Shown: in pieces, positions 1 through 7,080 of the stretch
Layout: each line of letters starts with the position of its first letter
How positions within the stretch are numbered: the first letter of the stretch is position 1
NCBI GenBank assembly: GCA_900770865.1
Contig: CAAGLU010000365.1
Coordinates: forward strand, 1-8,569
Origin: an uncultured Atopobiaceae bacterium
GTDB lineage: Bacteria > Actinomycetota > Coriobacteriia > Coriobacteriales > Atopobiaceae
Length of the DNA stretch: 8,569 bases
Reading direction: 5' to 3'
Notes under the pieces: generated by a model
What the model saw: only the letters and a program-made list of their open reading frames with translations
What the model was told of the DNA's origin: nothing
Databases searched by the model: none
Made by a program: the position numbers and the translations under genes

Positions 1-108
1 CGTCTCTCAAAGCTTGTGAAGGAGCAGGACCTGCGCGAGGGAGCAAGCGGAGAGCACGGGCAACTGGCAGAGAAGGCAGGCTCGACCTTGGGGGGTAAGG
101 ATGACTAG
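1..108 (+). CDS. C-terminal tail of an unidentified upstream gene (partial)
   Basis: Frame 1 is open from the left edge to a TAG at 106-108 and gives 35 residues beginning RLSKLVKEQDLREG and ending LGGKDD. It is hydrophilic and charged, and I recognise no family in it. I prefer this frame over the other two because its codons are plausible for this GC-rich genome. Frame 2 stops at 17-19. Frame 3 is open to a TAA at 96-98 but has mostly A/T-ending codons at the start. If real, the gene overlaps the next start codon (ATG at 101) by 8 bases, an arrangement typical of translational coupling, and the operon would begin left of this window. The call rests only on an open frame and this overlap. Confidence 0.45.
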   Translation, partial: RLSKLVKEQDLREGASGEHGQLAEKAGSTLGGKDD

Positions 109-1153
109 CGCGCATGACACGAACGTCTCAAAGATCCTGAAGCTCGACTTCAACGAGAGCCAGTTTGGCACGTCGCCCCTGGCCGTGAAGGCCATGCAGG
201 AGGCCTCCGCAACGTCGAACCTCTATCCCGAGCCGTTCAGCGCAACGCTTCGCGCCAAGCTGGGCGAGAAGTACGGCTTTGGCGACGAGGGCCAGAAGCA
301 CGTGGTGGCGCACGCGGGCGCCAGTGGGATCATCTCCATCCTGCGGTCGGCGTTTCTCAGCCCTGGCGACGAGGTCGTTACCTGCGTTCCCACGTTCGAG
401 GCGTATGCGGGCGTCGCAAGGGCGGCCGGCGCAAAGCTCGTCAGCCTGCCGGTCACCAAGGACCAGACGTTTGACCTGGACGCCATGGCGGCTGCCATCA
501 CGGACAAGACGCGCCTTGTCTGTATCTGCAACCCCAACAACCCCACCGCAACCGTCCTCGAGCGCGACGCCATGCTCTCTTTTGTGAAGTCGCTTCCCCC
601 GCGCGTCATCACCGTGGTGGACGAGGCCTACATCGAGCTGGCGGATGACCCGGACGCGCTCACGATGCTCCCCGCCGTTCACGAGGGGCTGCCCGTAGTG
701 GTGGTCAGGACGTTCTCGAAGCTCTACGGGATGGCCGGCGCCCGCGTGGGATACGCGGTCTCCACGGAGGAGCTCACGGAGTCGCTGTCCGACGTGCTCC
801 CGGTCTTTGCCGTCTCGCGCGCTGCGCAGGCAGGCGCCGTCGCCGCGCTCGAGGACGACGCGTTTGCGGTCGCAACGAGAAAGGCCGTGGCCGAGAGCAG
901 GGCGTTTGTCACCTCCGAGCTCACCAAGCTGGGATGGGACGTGTATCCCTCCCAGACCAACTTCGTCTACGCAGACTCGCATCTCAACACGGCCGCCCTT
1001 GCGGCTGCGCTAAGGGAGCGGGGCATCCTGATTCGCGGCAACTACGAGTTCAGCCGCATCACTTTGGGGACCCTCGAGCAGGACAGGCGGCTCGTGGACA
1101 CCATCAGGGACGTTGTCGGCAAGGGAGAGGTTCCCGCGCGGGCAGCGGAATAG
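101..1153 (+). CDS. HisC-family PLP-dependent aminotransferase (fold type I, class I/II)
   Basis: This 350-residue protein has the usual length and motif order of histidinol-phosphate aminotransferase (HisC) and relatives, which move an amino group between an amino acid or amine and a 2-oxo acid using pyridoxal phosphate. Visible motifs are LDFNES near residues 15-20 (the HisC-like N-terminal signature, usually LxxNENP), NPNNPT at 144-149, DEAY at 174-177, and TFSKLYGMAGARVGY at 204-218 with the Schiff-base lysine K207 and phosphate-binding R215. Near the C-terminus are GILIR (308-312) and SRITLG, where R319 is the expected carboxylate-binding arginine. The start is set by GGGGGT at 91-96; no other start codon lies upstream in frame before a stop at 17-19. 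The next gene begins 44 bases downstream. No other histidine-biosynthesis gene is in view and the neighbours are peptide-uptake genes, so the substrate may be another amino acid. Family assignment is firm; the exact reaction is not. Confidence 0.88.
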   Translation: MTSAHDTNVSKILKLDFNESQFGTSPLAVKAMQEASATSNLYPEPFSATLRAKLGEKYGFGDEGQKHVVAHAGASGIISILRSAFLSPGDEVVTCVPTFEAYAGVARAAGAKLVSLPVTKDQTFDLDAMAAAITDKTRLVCICNPNNPTATVLERDAMLSFVKSLPPRVITVVDEAYIELADDPDALTMLPAVHEGLPVVVVRTFSKLYGMAGARVGYAVSTEELTESLSDVLPVFAVSRAAQAGAVAALEDDAFAVATRKAVAESRAFVTSELTKLGWDVYPSQTNFVYADSHLNTAALAAALRERGILIRGNYEFSRITLGTLEQDRRLVDTIRDVVGKGEVPARAAE

Positions 1154-1197
1154 GGCAAGGGGAGAAACCGTCTGGAGGAGAAGGAAAGGTGAGAGGC

Positions 1198-2856
1198 ATG
1201 TCAGAGAAGACAATGACGAGAAGAGAGTTCAACAAGGTGCTCGCAAGCCTCGGCGCGCTTTCGCTCAGCGGGCTCACCGCATGCGGTGCTGGTGGCTCAT
1301 CTACTGACGGCGGCTCGGGATCTGCCGTCCAGTCCCTGAGCTTCAACCTCTCTGCCGAGCCGTCAACCGCAAGCTCGCTGCTTGCGACCGACCTCACGTC
1401 GTACAACGTGATCAGGCCCACGTTCTGCGGCCTCCTGCGCCTGGACGAGGACAACAACGTTGTGCCGGAGCTCGCGGAGTCCTATGACGTGTCGGACGAC
1501 ATGCTCACCTACACCTTCCACCTCCGCAGTTCCCAGTGGGCCAACGGCGACCCGCTGACCGCGGGCGACTTCGAGTTTGCGTGGAAGCAGCTGCTCAACC
1601 CCACCTACGGAGCGCCGTACAGCTACCTCTTCTACGACATCGCTGGCGCGCAGGAGTACAACTCCGGCTCGGGCGACGAGTCCGCGGTAGGCATCAAGGC
1701 CACAGATGACAGCACGCTTGTGGTGAATCTCGTGAACCCCATCCCGTACTTCCCGTTCCTGTGCACGCAGCCCCCGTTCTTCCCGGTCAAGGAGTCGTTC
1801 TTCGAAGATTGTGAGGCAAAGGGCGACAACACCTATGCGTCCTCTGCAGACAACCTCCTGTGCAACGGCCCCTTCAAGATGGTCTCCTGGGACCACAACT
1901 CCCAGATTCAGCTTGAGAAGAACCCCAACTACTGGGACGCCGACTCCGTCAAGCTCGATAGCGTGACGCTCATGATGGTCACCGAGGCCACCACCGAGTA
2001 CAACATGTTCACCGCGGGCGAACTTGACCAGTGCCCGTTGGGCACGGCCTCGGTGAGGCAGCAGGCAAAGGACGCCGGCTACGACATCACCGAATACGGC
2101 ACGGGCGCCGTCTTCTACGTGATGTTCAACCTTGCCAGCGGGCCGCTTGCAAACAAGCACATCCGCCAGGCCCTCTCCTACGCAATCAACCGAGACTCCC
2201 TCATCAACGACGTGTTTCAGAGCAGCGATGACATCGCGCTCGGCTTTACGCCGCCCGAGATCAAGACGCCGGACGGCCAGGACTTCCACAGCCTGGTGGG
2301 CGACTGCTTCAAGGACAACGACGCCGAGGGCGCAAAGGCAGCGTTGGAGGCAGGACTCTCCGAGCTTGGCCTTACCGAGCTCCCCACGCTCGAGGTTCTC
2401 ATCTCCGAGTCCGAGTCTGACAGGACTCAGGCGGCCGCCCTCCAGTCCGACTGGAAGAGCACCCTTGGTGTTGACGCGGAGATTAACACCCAGCCAAACA
2501 AGGCCAAGATTGCGGCCATCGACAGCGGCGACTTCCAGATCTGCTTCACCGGGTGGGGCCCGGACTACGACGACCCCATGACGTACCTCGATGTCTTCAC
2601 CTCGGACTCCGGCCTCAACACGGGCGCCTACAAGTCCGACGAGTATGACTCGCTGGTCGAGCTGGCCAAGACCACGACCGACCAGGACGAGCGCACGGAT
2701 GCCATGGTGAAGGCCGAGAAGATCCTGATGGACGACATGCCCATCGCTCCGCTCTACATCAGCAACTCCTCCGAGATCGTCTCGGACAACCTCTCGGGCT
2801 GGTACGGAAAGATCTTCCAGGGCTTCAACTACTACCGTGCGGAAAAGACGGCGTAG
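1198..2856 (+). CDS. oppA: Oligopeptide ABC transporter substrate-binding lipoprotein (OppA/DppA, SBP family 5)
   Basis: This 552-residue extracytoplasmic protein binds peptides and delivers them to the OppBC permease. The N-terminus combines a twin-arginine-like motif, TRREFNK (residues 7-13), a hydrophobic stretch, and a lipobox LTAC ending at C29, so the mature protein should be a lipid-anchored lipoprotein, possibly exported by Tat. A Gly/Ser-rich linker (about 30-42) follows. Family-5 hallmarks are the pattern LTYTFHLR..QWANGDPLTAGDFEFAWKQLLNP (about 103-135), NGPFKM (223-228), HIRQALSYAINRD (321-333), and GWGPDYDDP (452-460). By analogy to the ADYNEP region of E. coli OppA, D456 may contact the peptide amino terminus. 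I chose ATG 1198 because AAAGGTGAG lies at 1185-1193, four bases upstream. ATG 1213 is a possible alternative that keeps RR and the lipobox. An upstream open stretch from 934 lies inside the aminotransferase and is rejected. Peptide length preference cannot be read from sequence. Confidence 0.95.
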   Translation: MSEKTMTRREFNKVLASLGALSLSGLTACGAGGSSTDGGSGSAVQSLSFNLSAEPSTASSLLATDLTSYNVIRPTFCGLLRLDEDNNVVPELAESYDVSDDMLTYTFHLRSSQWANGDPLTAGDFEFAWKQLLNPTYGAPYSYLFYDIAGAQEYNSGSGDESAVGIKATDDSTLVVNLVNPIPYFPFLCTQPPFFPVKESFFEDCEAKGDNTYASSADNLLCNGPFKMVSWDHNSQIQLEKNPNYWDADSVKLDSVTLMMVTEATTEYNMFTAGELDQCPLGTASVRQQAKDAGYDITEYGTGAVFYVMFNLASGPLANKHIRQALSYAINRDSLINDVFQSSDDIALGFTPPEIKTPDGQDFHSLVGDCFKDNDAEGAKAALEAGLSELGLTELPTLEVLISESESDRTQAAALQSDWKSTLGVDAEINTQPNKAKIAAIDSGDFQICFTGWGPDYDDPMTYLDVFTSDSGLNTGAYKSDEYDSLVELAKTTTDQDERTDAMVKAEKILMDDMPIAPLYISNSSEIVSDNLSGWYGKIFQGFNYYRAEKTA

Positions 2857-2922
2857 GCAACGGCCTTGGATGTTGGTTGGGACTCTGCGGCATGGGTGGG
2901 GTCATCGCGGTGAGGTGATGAG

Positions 2923-3882
2923 ATGCTTCGATACATAGCAAAACGCCTGGTCTACTCAGTTCTGACGCTCTGGGCGCTCATTACGATCACGTTCTTCCTG
3001 ATGCATCTTCTCCCCGGTGACCCCTTCATCGGCGACAAACCCCTCCCTGACTCCGTCAAGGCGGCACTCTATGCGCGCTATGGCCTTGACCAGCCAATCT
3101 TTGTCCAGTACCTCCGCTACCTCAACGGCGTCATCCATGGCGACCTTGGGCAGTCGCTGGTCTACACGGGCCAGAACGTCACCGACATCCTTGCAAACGC
3201 CTTTCCGTACTCCGCAGACCTGGCGGTCCACGCGCTGGTGTTCGCGATTCCGTGCGGGATTCTCGTTGGCATCCTGGCGGCGCTGCACCGCGGGGGCAGG
3301 TGGGACACCTTCGCCCTGGTTCTCACGACCCTTGGCGTCTCGATTCCCAGCTTTGTGCTTGCCTCCCTGCTCCAGTACTACTTTGGCGTGCGCCTGTCGG
3401 CGTTCACGTACGCCAACTGGGGCTTTAGGATCTTCCCCATCAGCGGTTGGGGAAGCCCGCAGCAGGCCATTCTCCCCAGCTTTGTCCTGGGATTTGGGTG
3501 TCTCGCCCAGATCATCCGCATGACAAGGTCGAGCCTGCTCGAGGTGTCCGGACAGGACTACATCAAGACGGCAAAGGCAAAGGGCATGCCACAGCGCAAG
3601 ATCGTCTGGCGGCACATCCTGAGAAACGCCATCTGCCCCGTCATCACCATCCTTGGCCCGCTCATCGCCAGCTGCCTGACCGGATCGTTTGTAATCGAGA
3701 GCATCTTCAACATTCCGGGCGTCGGCAACTTCATGGTCCAGGGCGTCCAGACGAACGACTACATGATGACCGCCGGAACCACGGTCTTCTACGGCGTGCT
3801 CATCGTTGGTGCAAACCTCCTGGTCGATATTGCCTACGTGCTCATCGACCCCAACATCAGGCTCGACGGGAAGGACGAGTGA
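2923..3882 (+). CDS. oppB: Oligopeptide ABC transporter permease OppB
   Basis: This 319-residue integral membrane protein forms half of the translocation pore. It has the typical OppB/DppB layout: a first membrane helix at about 9-29, the family motif LLPGDP (29-34), a long external loop with GLDQP and a GDLGQS motif (73-78), then helices at roughly 99-121, 131-153, 183-200, 240-260 and 285-307. The cytoplasmic EAA loop, which docks onto the ATPase, is DYIKTAKAKGMP...ILRNA at about 212-236 with the conserved glycine at 221. The C-terminus has the usual DPNIRL ending (309-314). Length is normal for the family. GAGGTGA at 2912-2918 precedes ATG 2923 by four bases. The 66-base gap after oppA is the largest in the opp cluster. 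I found no convincing hairpin in it, although such a gap often helps make binding protein in excess of permease. Confidence 0.95.
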   Translation: MLRYIAKRLVYSVLTLWALITITFFLMHLLPGDPFIGDKPLPDSVKAALYARYGLDQPIFVQYLRYLNGVIHGDLGQSLVYTGQNVTDILANAFPYSADLAVHALVFAIPCGILVGILAALHRGGRWDTFALVLTTLGVSIPSFVLASLLQYYFGVRLSAFTYANWGFRIFPISGWGSPQQAILPSFVLGFGCLAQIIRMTRSSLLEVSGQDYIKTAKAKGMPQRKIVWRHILRNAICPVITILGPLIASCLTGSFVIESIFNIPGVGNFMVQGVQTNDYMMTAGTTVFYGVLIVGANLLVDIAYVLIDPNIRLDGKDE

Positions 3883-3887
3883 GGTGA
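3881..3887 (+). promoter_or_regulatory. Shine-Dalgarno of oppC overlapping the oppB stop codon
   Basis: GAGGTGA begins inside the TGA stop of oppB (3880-3882) and ends five bases before ATG 3893. It fixes the oppC start. It also means that ribosomes finishing oppB uncover or reach the oppC start directly, consistent with equal amounts of the two permease subunits. Confidence 0.7.
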
Positions 3888-3892
3888 GCAGC

Positions 3893-4867
3893 ATGGAAAA
3901 GGCATCCCCTGAACTTCAGAACGCAACCCCCGAAAGCGCCGCCGCAGACGTGGACGAGTCGATGTTCGAGTGGGTTGGCCCCGAAAGCGCCGAGGAGATC
4001 AACAGCGTGCACACGCCCAACCACCACTTCTGGCGCGAGGCGTTCCGGCGCATGGTGAGAAGCCGCGTGACGCTTGCCTGCCTCATCGTGCTGGCGGTAC
4101 TCATCCTCCTTGCCATCTTTGTGCCCATGTTCTCCCCATGGTCCATCTCCGACCAGGACCGCACAGAGATCAACATGGGCGCGTTCTCCGGTGGCCACAT
4201 CTTTGGCACCGACAACCTCGGACGCGACCTCTTTGTCCGCACGTGCTTTGGCATGCGCATCTCGCTCATCGTGGCGCTGTTCGCGGTGCTCATCAGCCTG
4301 GTGTTTGGCGCAATCTACGGCGGCATATCGGGCTACCTGGGCGGCATCGTGGACATGGTCATGATGCGCATCCTCGAGGTCATCTCGTGCATCCCGTCGC
4401 TCATCATGGTCATCCTGCTGCTCATGGTCATGAAGCCAGGCGTCAAGACGATCATTCTGGCGTTTGCGCTGGTGGGCTGGACGGGCATGGCGCGCCTGGT
4501 GCGCGGCGAGGTTCTCAAGCTCAAGTCCCGCGAGTACGTTCTGGCGTCTCGAGTCCTTGGCGGCCCCCCGCTCTACGTGATCGTGCACGACCTGCTGCCC
4601 AACGCGGCAAGCGTGATTCTCGTCGAGCTCACCATGTGTATCCCGGGCGCGATCCTCATGGAGGGCTTCCTCTCGTACCTGGGCCTGGGCGTGCAGATAC
4701 CCCTCTCCAGCCTGGGGACCCTCATCTCCGACGGCATCAAGGGCTTCCAGTCGAACCCCATCCTGCTCATCGCTCCCTCGATCTTCCTGGTCATAACCAT
4801 GGTCGTGTTCAATGTGCTCGGCGACACGCTGCGCGACATCCTTGACCCAACCCTGGGGAGGCAGTGA
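3893..4867 (+). CDS. oppC: Oligopeptide ABC transporter permease OppC
   Basis: This 324-residue protein is the second pore subunit, partner of OppB. An unusually acidic cytoplasmic N-terminal tail of about 55 residues comes before the first membrane helix (about 59-81). OppC/DppC hallmarks follow: HIFGTDNLGRD (102-112), helices at about 121-145, 166-180 and 185-200, an EAA loop EYVLASRVLGG...LLPNA (about 214-238), helices at about 240-257 and 288-308, and the C-terminal GDTLRDILDP (310-319). ATG 3893 is chosen because the hydrophilic tail and then the family match begin there and GAGGTGA (3881-3887) sits five bases upstream. That Shine-Dalgarno overlaps the last bases of the oppB stop, giving a 10-base gap and probable translational coupling. 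Longer in-frame starts upstream, such as 3806, would overlap oppB deeply and are rejected. Confidence 0.95.
   Translation: MEKASPELQNATPESAAADVDESMFEWVGPESAEEINSVHTPNHHFWREAFRRMVRSRVTLACLIVLAVLILLAIFVPMFSPWSISDQDRTEINMGAFSGGHIFGTDNLGRDLFVRTCFGMRISLIVALFAVLISLVFGAIYGGISGYLGGIVDMVMMRILEVISCIPSLIMVILLLMVMKPGVKTIILAFALVGWTGMARLVRGEVLKLKSREYVLASRVLGGPPLYVIVHDLLPNAASVILVELTMCIPGAILMEGFLSYLGLGVQIPLSSLGTLISDGIKGFQSNPILLIAPSIFLVITMVVFNVLGDTLRDILDPTLGRQ
4855..4861 (+). promoter_or_regulatory. Shine-Dalgarno of the oppD/oppF gene, inside the end of oppC
   Basis: GGGGAGG lies within the last codons of oppC and ends seven bases before ATG 4869, which itself begins one base after the oppC stop codon (4865-4867). 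This is a strong site with good spacing. It supports ATG 4869 over any longer in-frame start within oppC, such as 4812. Confidence 0.75.
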
Positions 4868-4868
4868 C

Positions 4869-7076
4869 ATGGACGAGACGAGCAAGCGCATCCAGGGAGA
4901 GGCTGCCGGCCAGTCCCAAGCCACCACGCCAAAGACCGACGTTGCCGCTCCCCGTGGCCGAGACGGCCAGAAGCCGCTGCTGAGCGTGCGCAACCTGCAC
5001 GTCTCCTTTGACACGCCGGCCGGCGAGGTGCAGGCGGTTCGCGGCGTATCCTTCGACGTGTACTCCGGAGAGACGTTTGCGCTGGTAGGGGAGTCGGGCT
5101 CGGGCAAGAGCGTCACGGCGAGCTCCGTCATGCGCCTCAACCCCGAACCGCCGTCCCGCATCAAGGACGGCTCCATCGAGCTTGACGGCATCGATATCGT
5201 CCACGCGGACGAGAAGACCATGGAGTCGGTGAGGGGCAAGCTCGTGGGCATGGTCTTCCAGGACCCCATGACTGCCATGAACCCCACGATGCGCGTTGGA
5301 CGCCAGATTGGCGAGGTCCTGCAGGAGCACGATTCCGAGCTGTCTCGCCGGGACGCGGAGGAGAAGGCGGTAAGAATCATCGGTGCCGTCAGGATTCCCG
5401 ACGCCAAGGAGCGTGCACGGGAATATCCCAACCAGTTCTCCGGCGGCATGCGGCAGCGCGCCCTTATCGGCATGTCCATCGCAAACGTGCCCAAGCTCCT
5501 CATTGCCGACGAACCCACCACGGCACTCGACGTGACCATCCAGGCGCAGGTGATCAACCTGCTCTCGAGCATCCAGAAGTCCGAGAACATGGCGATGATC
5601 TTCATCACGCATGACCTTGGGGTCACCGCGCAGGTTGCGCACAGGATCGCGGTCATGTACGCCGGCAAGGTCGTCGAGCAGGCGGACGCCCATACCATCT
5701 ATCACCATCCCGCCCACCCGTACACGATTGGCCTGCTCCAGTCTGTGCCAGACCTCAACCAGGACCGTTCGGTGGACCTCTACACCATCAACGGCGCGCC
5801 GCCCCAGATGATTGACCCGCCAAAGGGCTGCGCGTTTGCATCGCGGTGCGCACGCTGCATGAGGATTTGCCACGAGCTGCAGCCGCCCGAGACCGACCTT
5901 GGCAACGGCCACACCTGCTCGTGCTGGCTGCTTGACCCGCGTGCCAAGAGCACGGGTGCGAAGGTTGGCGATTCTAGCTCCAAGCTCGACGAGGTAGGGG
6001 GGGTGCTGATGATGTTTGGCCATGATGCAAAGGCCGCCAAGGGGTCCGCTGTTCCCGGCTCGGCACCGGAAGTCGTCAAAGGAACGCCTGGCCCCGCTGG
6101 ACCGGAGGGGCATCCCTACCTCGTTGTCGAGGATCTCAAGAAATACTTCCCGGTGGGGCATCACCGCTACGTGAGGGCCGTGGACGGGGCGTCGTTCACC
6201 ATTGCCCGTGGCGAGACCCTCGCCCTTGTCGGCGAGTCCGGCTGCGGAAAGTCCACTCTGGGCCGTACGCTCTTGGGGCTCTATAAGCCCACCTCGGGCA
6301 GGATCGTCTACGACGGCGTGGACATGAGCCACTTCAACTCGAAGGACCGCGCCGCGTTTGCCTTCAAGGCGCAGATGATCTTCCAGGACCCCTACTCCTC
6401 GCTCAACCCCCGCATGACCGTGGGCGATATCGTCGCGGAGGGGCTTGACATCCACCACCTCTGCAAGACGCCCCAGGAGCGAGAGAAGCGCGTGGACGAG
6501 CTGCTGCACCTCGTTGGCCTCAACTCCGAGCAGGCCAACCGCTACCCCATGGAGTTTTCCGGCGGCCAGCGCCAGAGAATTGGCATCGCGCGTGCCCTTG
6601 CGCTGAACCCGGAGTTCATCGTTTGCGACGAGGCCATCTCGGCCCTTGACGTCTCCATCCAGGCCCAGATAGTGAACCTTCTGCGCCACCTCCAGGAGCA
6701 GATGGGCCTCACGTACCTCTTCATTGCCCACAACCTCAACATGGTGCGCTACATCTCTCACCGAGTCGCGGTTATGTACCTGGGAACCATTGTCGAGCTA
6801 GGCGACTCGGACCAGGTGTTCCACCATCCCGTCCACCCCTACACGAAGATGCTCATCAACGCCCTTCCCATAGCCGACCCCGATGCCCCTCGCTTGGGAA
6901 AGGCGACGGATTCCGGCGAGATACCCGGCCCGCTCGACATTCCCAGCGGTTGCCCGTTCTACTCGCGCTGCCCCATGCGCATGGAGCGCTGCGAGCACGA
7001 GCGTCCCACGCTTGCCGAGGTTGGCGGAGGGCGAAGCGTTGCGTGCTTTGGCGTCGAACACGACGAGAAAGGATAA
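4869..7076 (+). CDS. oppDF: Double ATPase of the peptide ABC transporter, OppD-OppF fused in one frame
   Basis: This 735-residue protein contains two complete ABC ATPase units that power OppBC. Half 1 (about 36-355, OppD-like) has Walker A GESGSGKS (74-81), Q-loop Q131, signature SGGMRQR (191-197), Walker B LLIADE (210-215), D-loop TALD (218-221) and H248. Half 2 (about 416-735, OppF-like) has Walker A GESGCGKS (455-462), signature SGGQRQR (564-570), Walker B FIVCDE (583-588), SALD (591-594) and H621. Each half ends in the cysteine-bearing Opp/Dpp C-terminal domain: C321, C327, C334, C350, and C695, C701, C708, C726. The linker (about 356-415) is Gly/Ala/Ser-rich and poorly conserved. Fused Opp/Dpp ATPases are known (GsiA of E. 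coli), but here the joint sits on a seven-G run at 5997-6003. One G fewer would separate the gene into oppD and oppF with overlapping stop and start. The function call is firm; whether it is truly one polypeptide is open. Confidence 0.9.
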   Translation: MDETSKRIQGEAAGQSQATTPKTDVAAPRGRDGQKPLLSVRNLHVSFDTPAGEVQAVRGVSFDVYSGETFALVGESGSGKSVTASSVMRLNPEPPSRIKDGSIELDGIDIVHADEKTMESVRGKLVGMVFQDPMTAMNPTMRVGRQIGEVLQEHDSELSRRDAEEKAVRIIGAVRIPDAKERAREYPNQFSGGMRQRALIGMSIANVPKLLIADEPTTALDVTIQAQVINLLSSIQKSENMAMIFITHDLGVTAQVAHRIAVMYAGKVVEQADAHTIYHHPAHPYTIGLLQSVPDLNQDRSVDLYTINGAPPQMIDPPKGCAFASRCARCMRICHELQPPETDLGNGHTCSCWLLDPRAKSTGAKVGDSSSKLDEVGGVLMMFGHDAKAAKGSAVPGSAPEVVKGTPGPAGPEGHPYLVVEDLKKYFPVGHHRYVRAVDGASFTIARGETLALVGESGCGKSTLGRTLLGLYKPTSGRIVYDGVDMSHFNSKDRAAFAFKAQMIFQDPYSSLNPRMTVGDIVAEGLDIHHLCKTPQEREKRVDELLHLVGLNSEQANRYPMEFSGGQRQRIGIARALALNPEFIVCDEAISALDVSIQAQIVNLLRHLQEQMGLTYLFIAHNLNMVRYISHRVAVMYLGTIVELGDSDQVFHHPVHPYTKMLINALPIADPDAPRLGKATDSGEIPGPLDIPSGCPFYSRCPMRMERCEHERPTLAEVGGGRSVACFGVEHDEKG
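5991..6014 (+). promoter_or_regulatory. Internal ribosome-binding site, G7 run and ATG at the oppD/oppF joint
   Basis: GAGGTAGGGGGGG (5991-6003) lies five bases before an in-frame ATG-ATG pair (6009-6014, residues M381 and M382) in the linker between the two ATPase halves. The purine run is a good Shine-Dalgarno match with good spacing, so a free OppF of about 355 residues could be made from M381. The run of seven G is the only thing joining the frames. With six G the reading becomes GTA GGG GGG TGC TGA, a stop whose last two bases begin ATG 6009. With eight G the frame stops about ten codons later at a TGA within ccatga. What is seen is the sequence; that initiation or slippage occurs is inferred. 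Confidence 0.6.
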
Positions 7077-7080
7077 TGCC

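Noticed and set aside
583..594. Alanine in DEAIS of the second ATPase half as a defective Walker B
   Set aside because: The positions quoted are nearby codon numbers of the ATPase protein, not bases. The catalytic glutamate E588 is intact, and Ala or Pro at the next position both occur in this ATPase family.
934..1197. In-frame 88-codon extension upstream of oppA
   Set aside because: It lies inside the aminotransferase gene in another frame, is Arg/Gly-rich without family resemblance, and the signal peptide and Shine-Dalgarno both point to ATG 1198.
2857..2922. Attenuator or terminator between oppA and oppB
   Set aside because: Only stems of three or four base pairs can be drawn, with no T run, so there is no support beyond the gap itself.
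3857..5698. Long minus-strand open frame of 613 codons across oppC and the ATPase gene
   Set aside because: The predicted protein is a His/Arg/Asp-rich shadow of strongly biased codons on the plus strand, with no recognisable domain, and it lies opposite genes with complete catalytic motifs.
4809..6761. Minus-strand open frame of 650 codons opposite the double ATPase
   Set aside because: Same reason: GC-rich codon bias keeps the antisense frame open. It has no motifs and no plausible start context.
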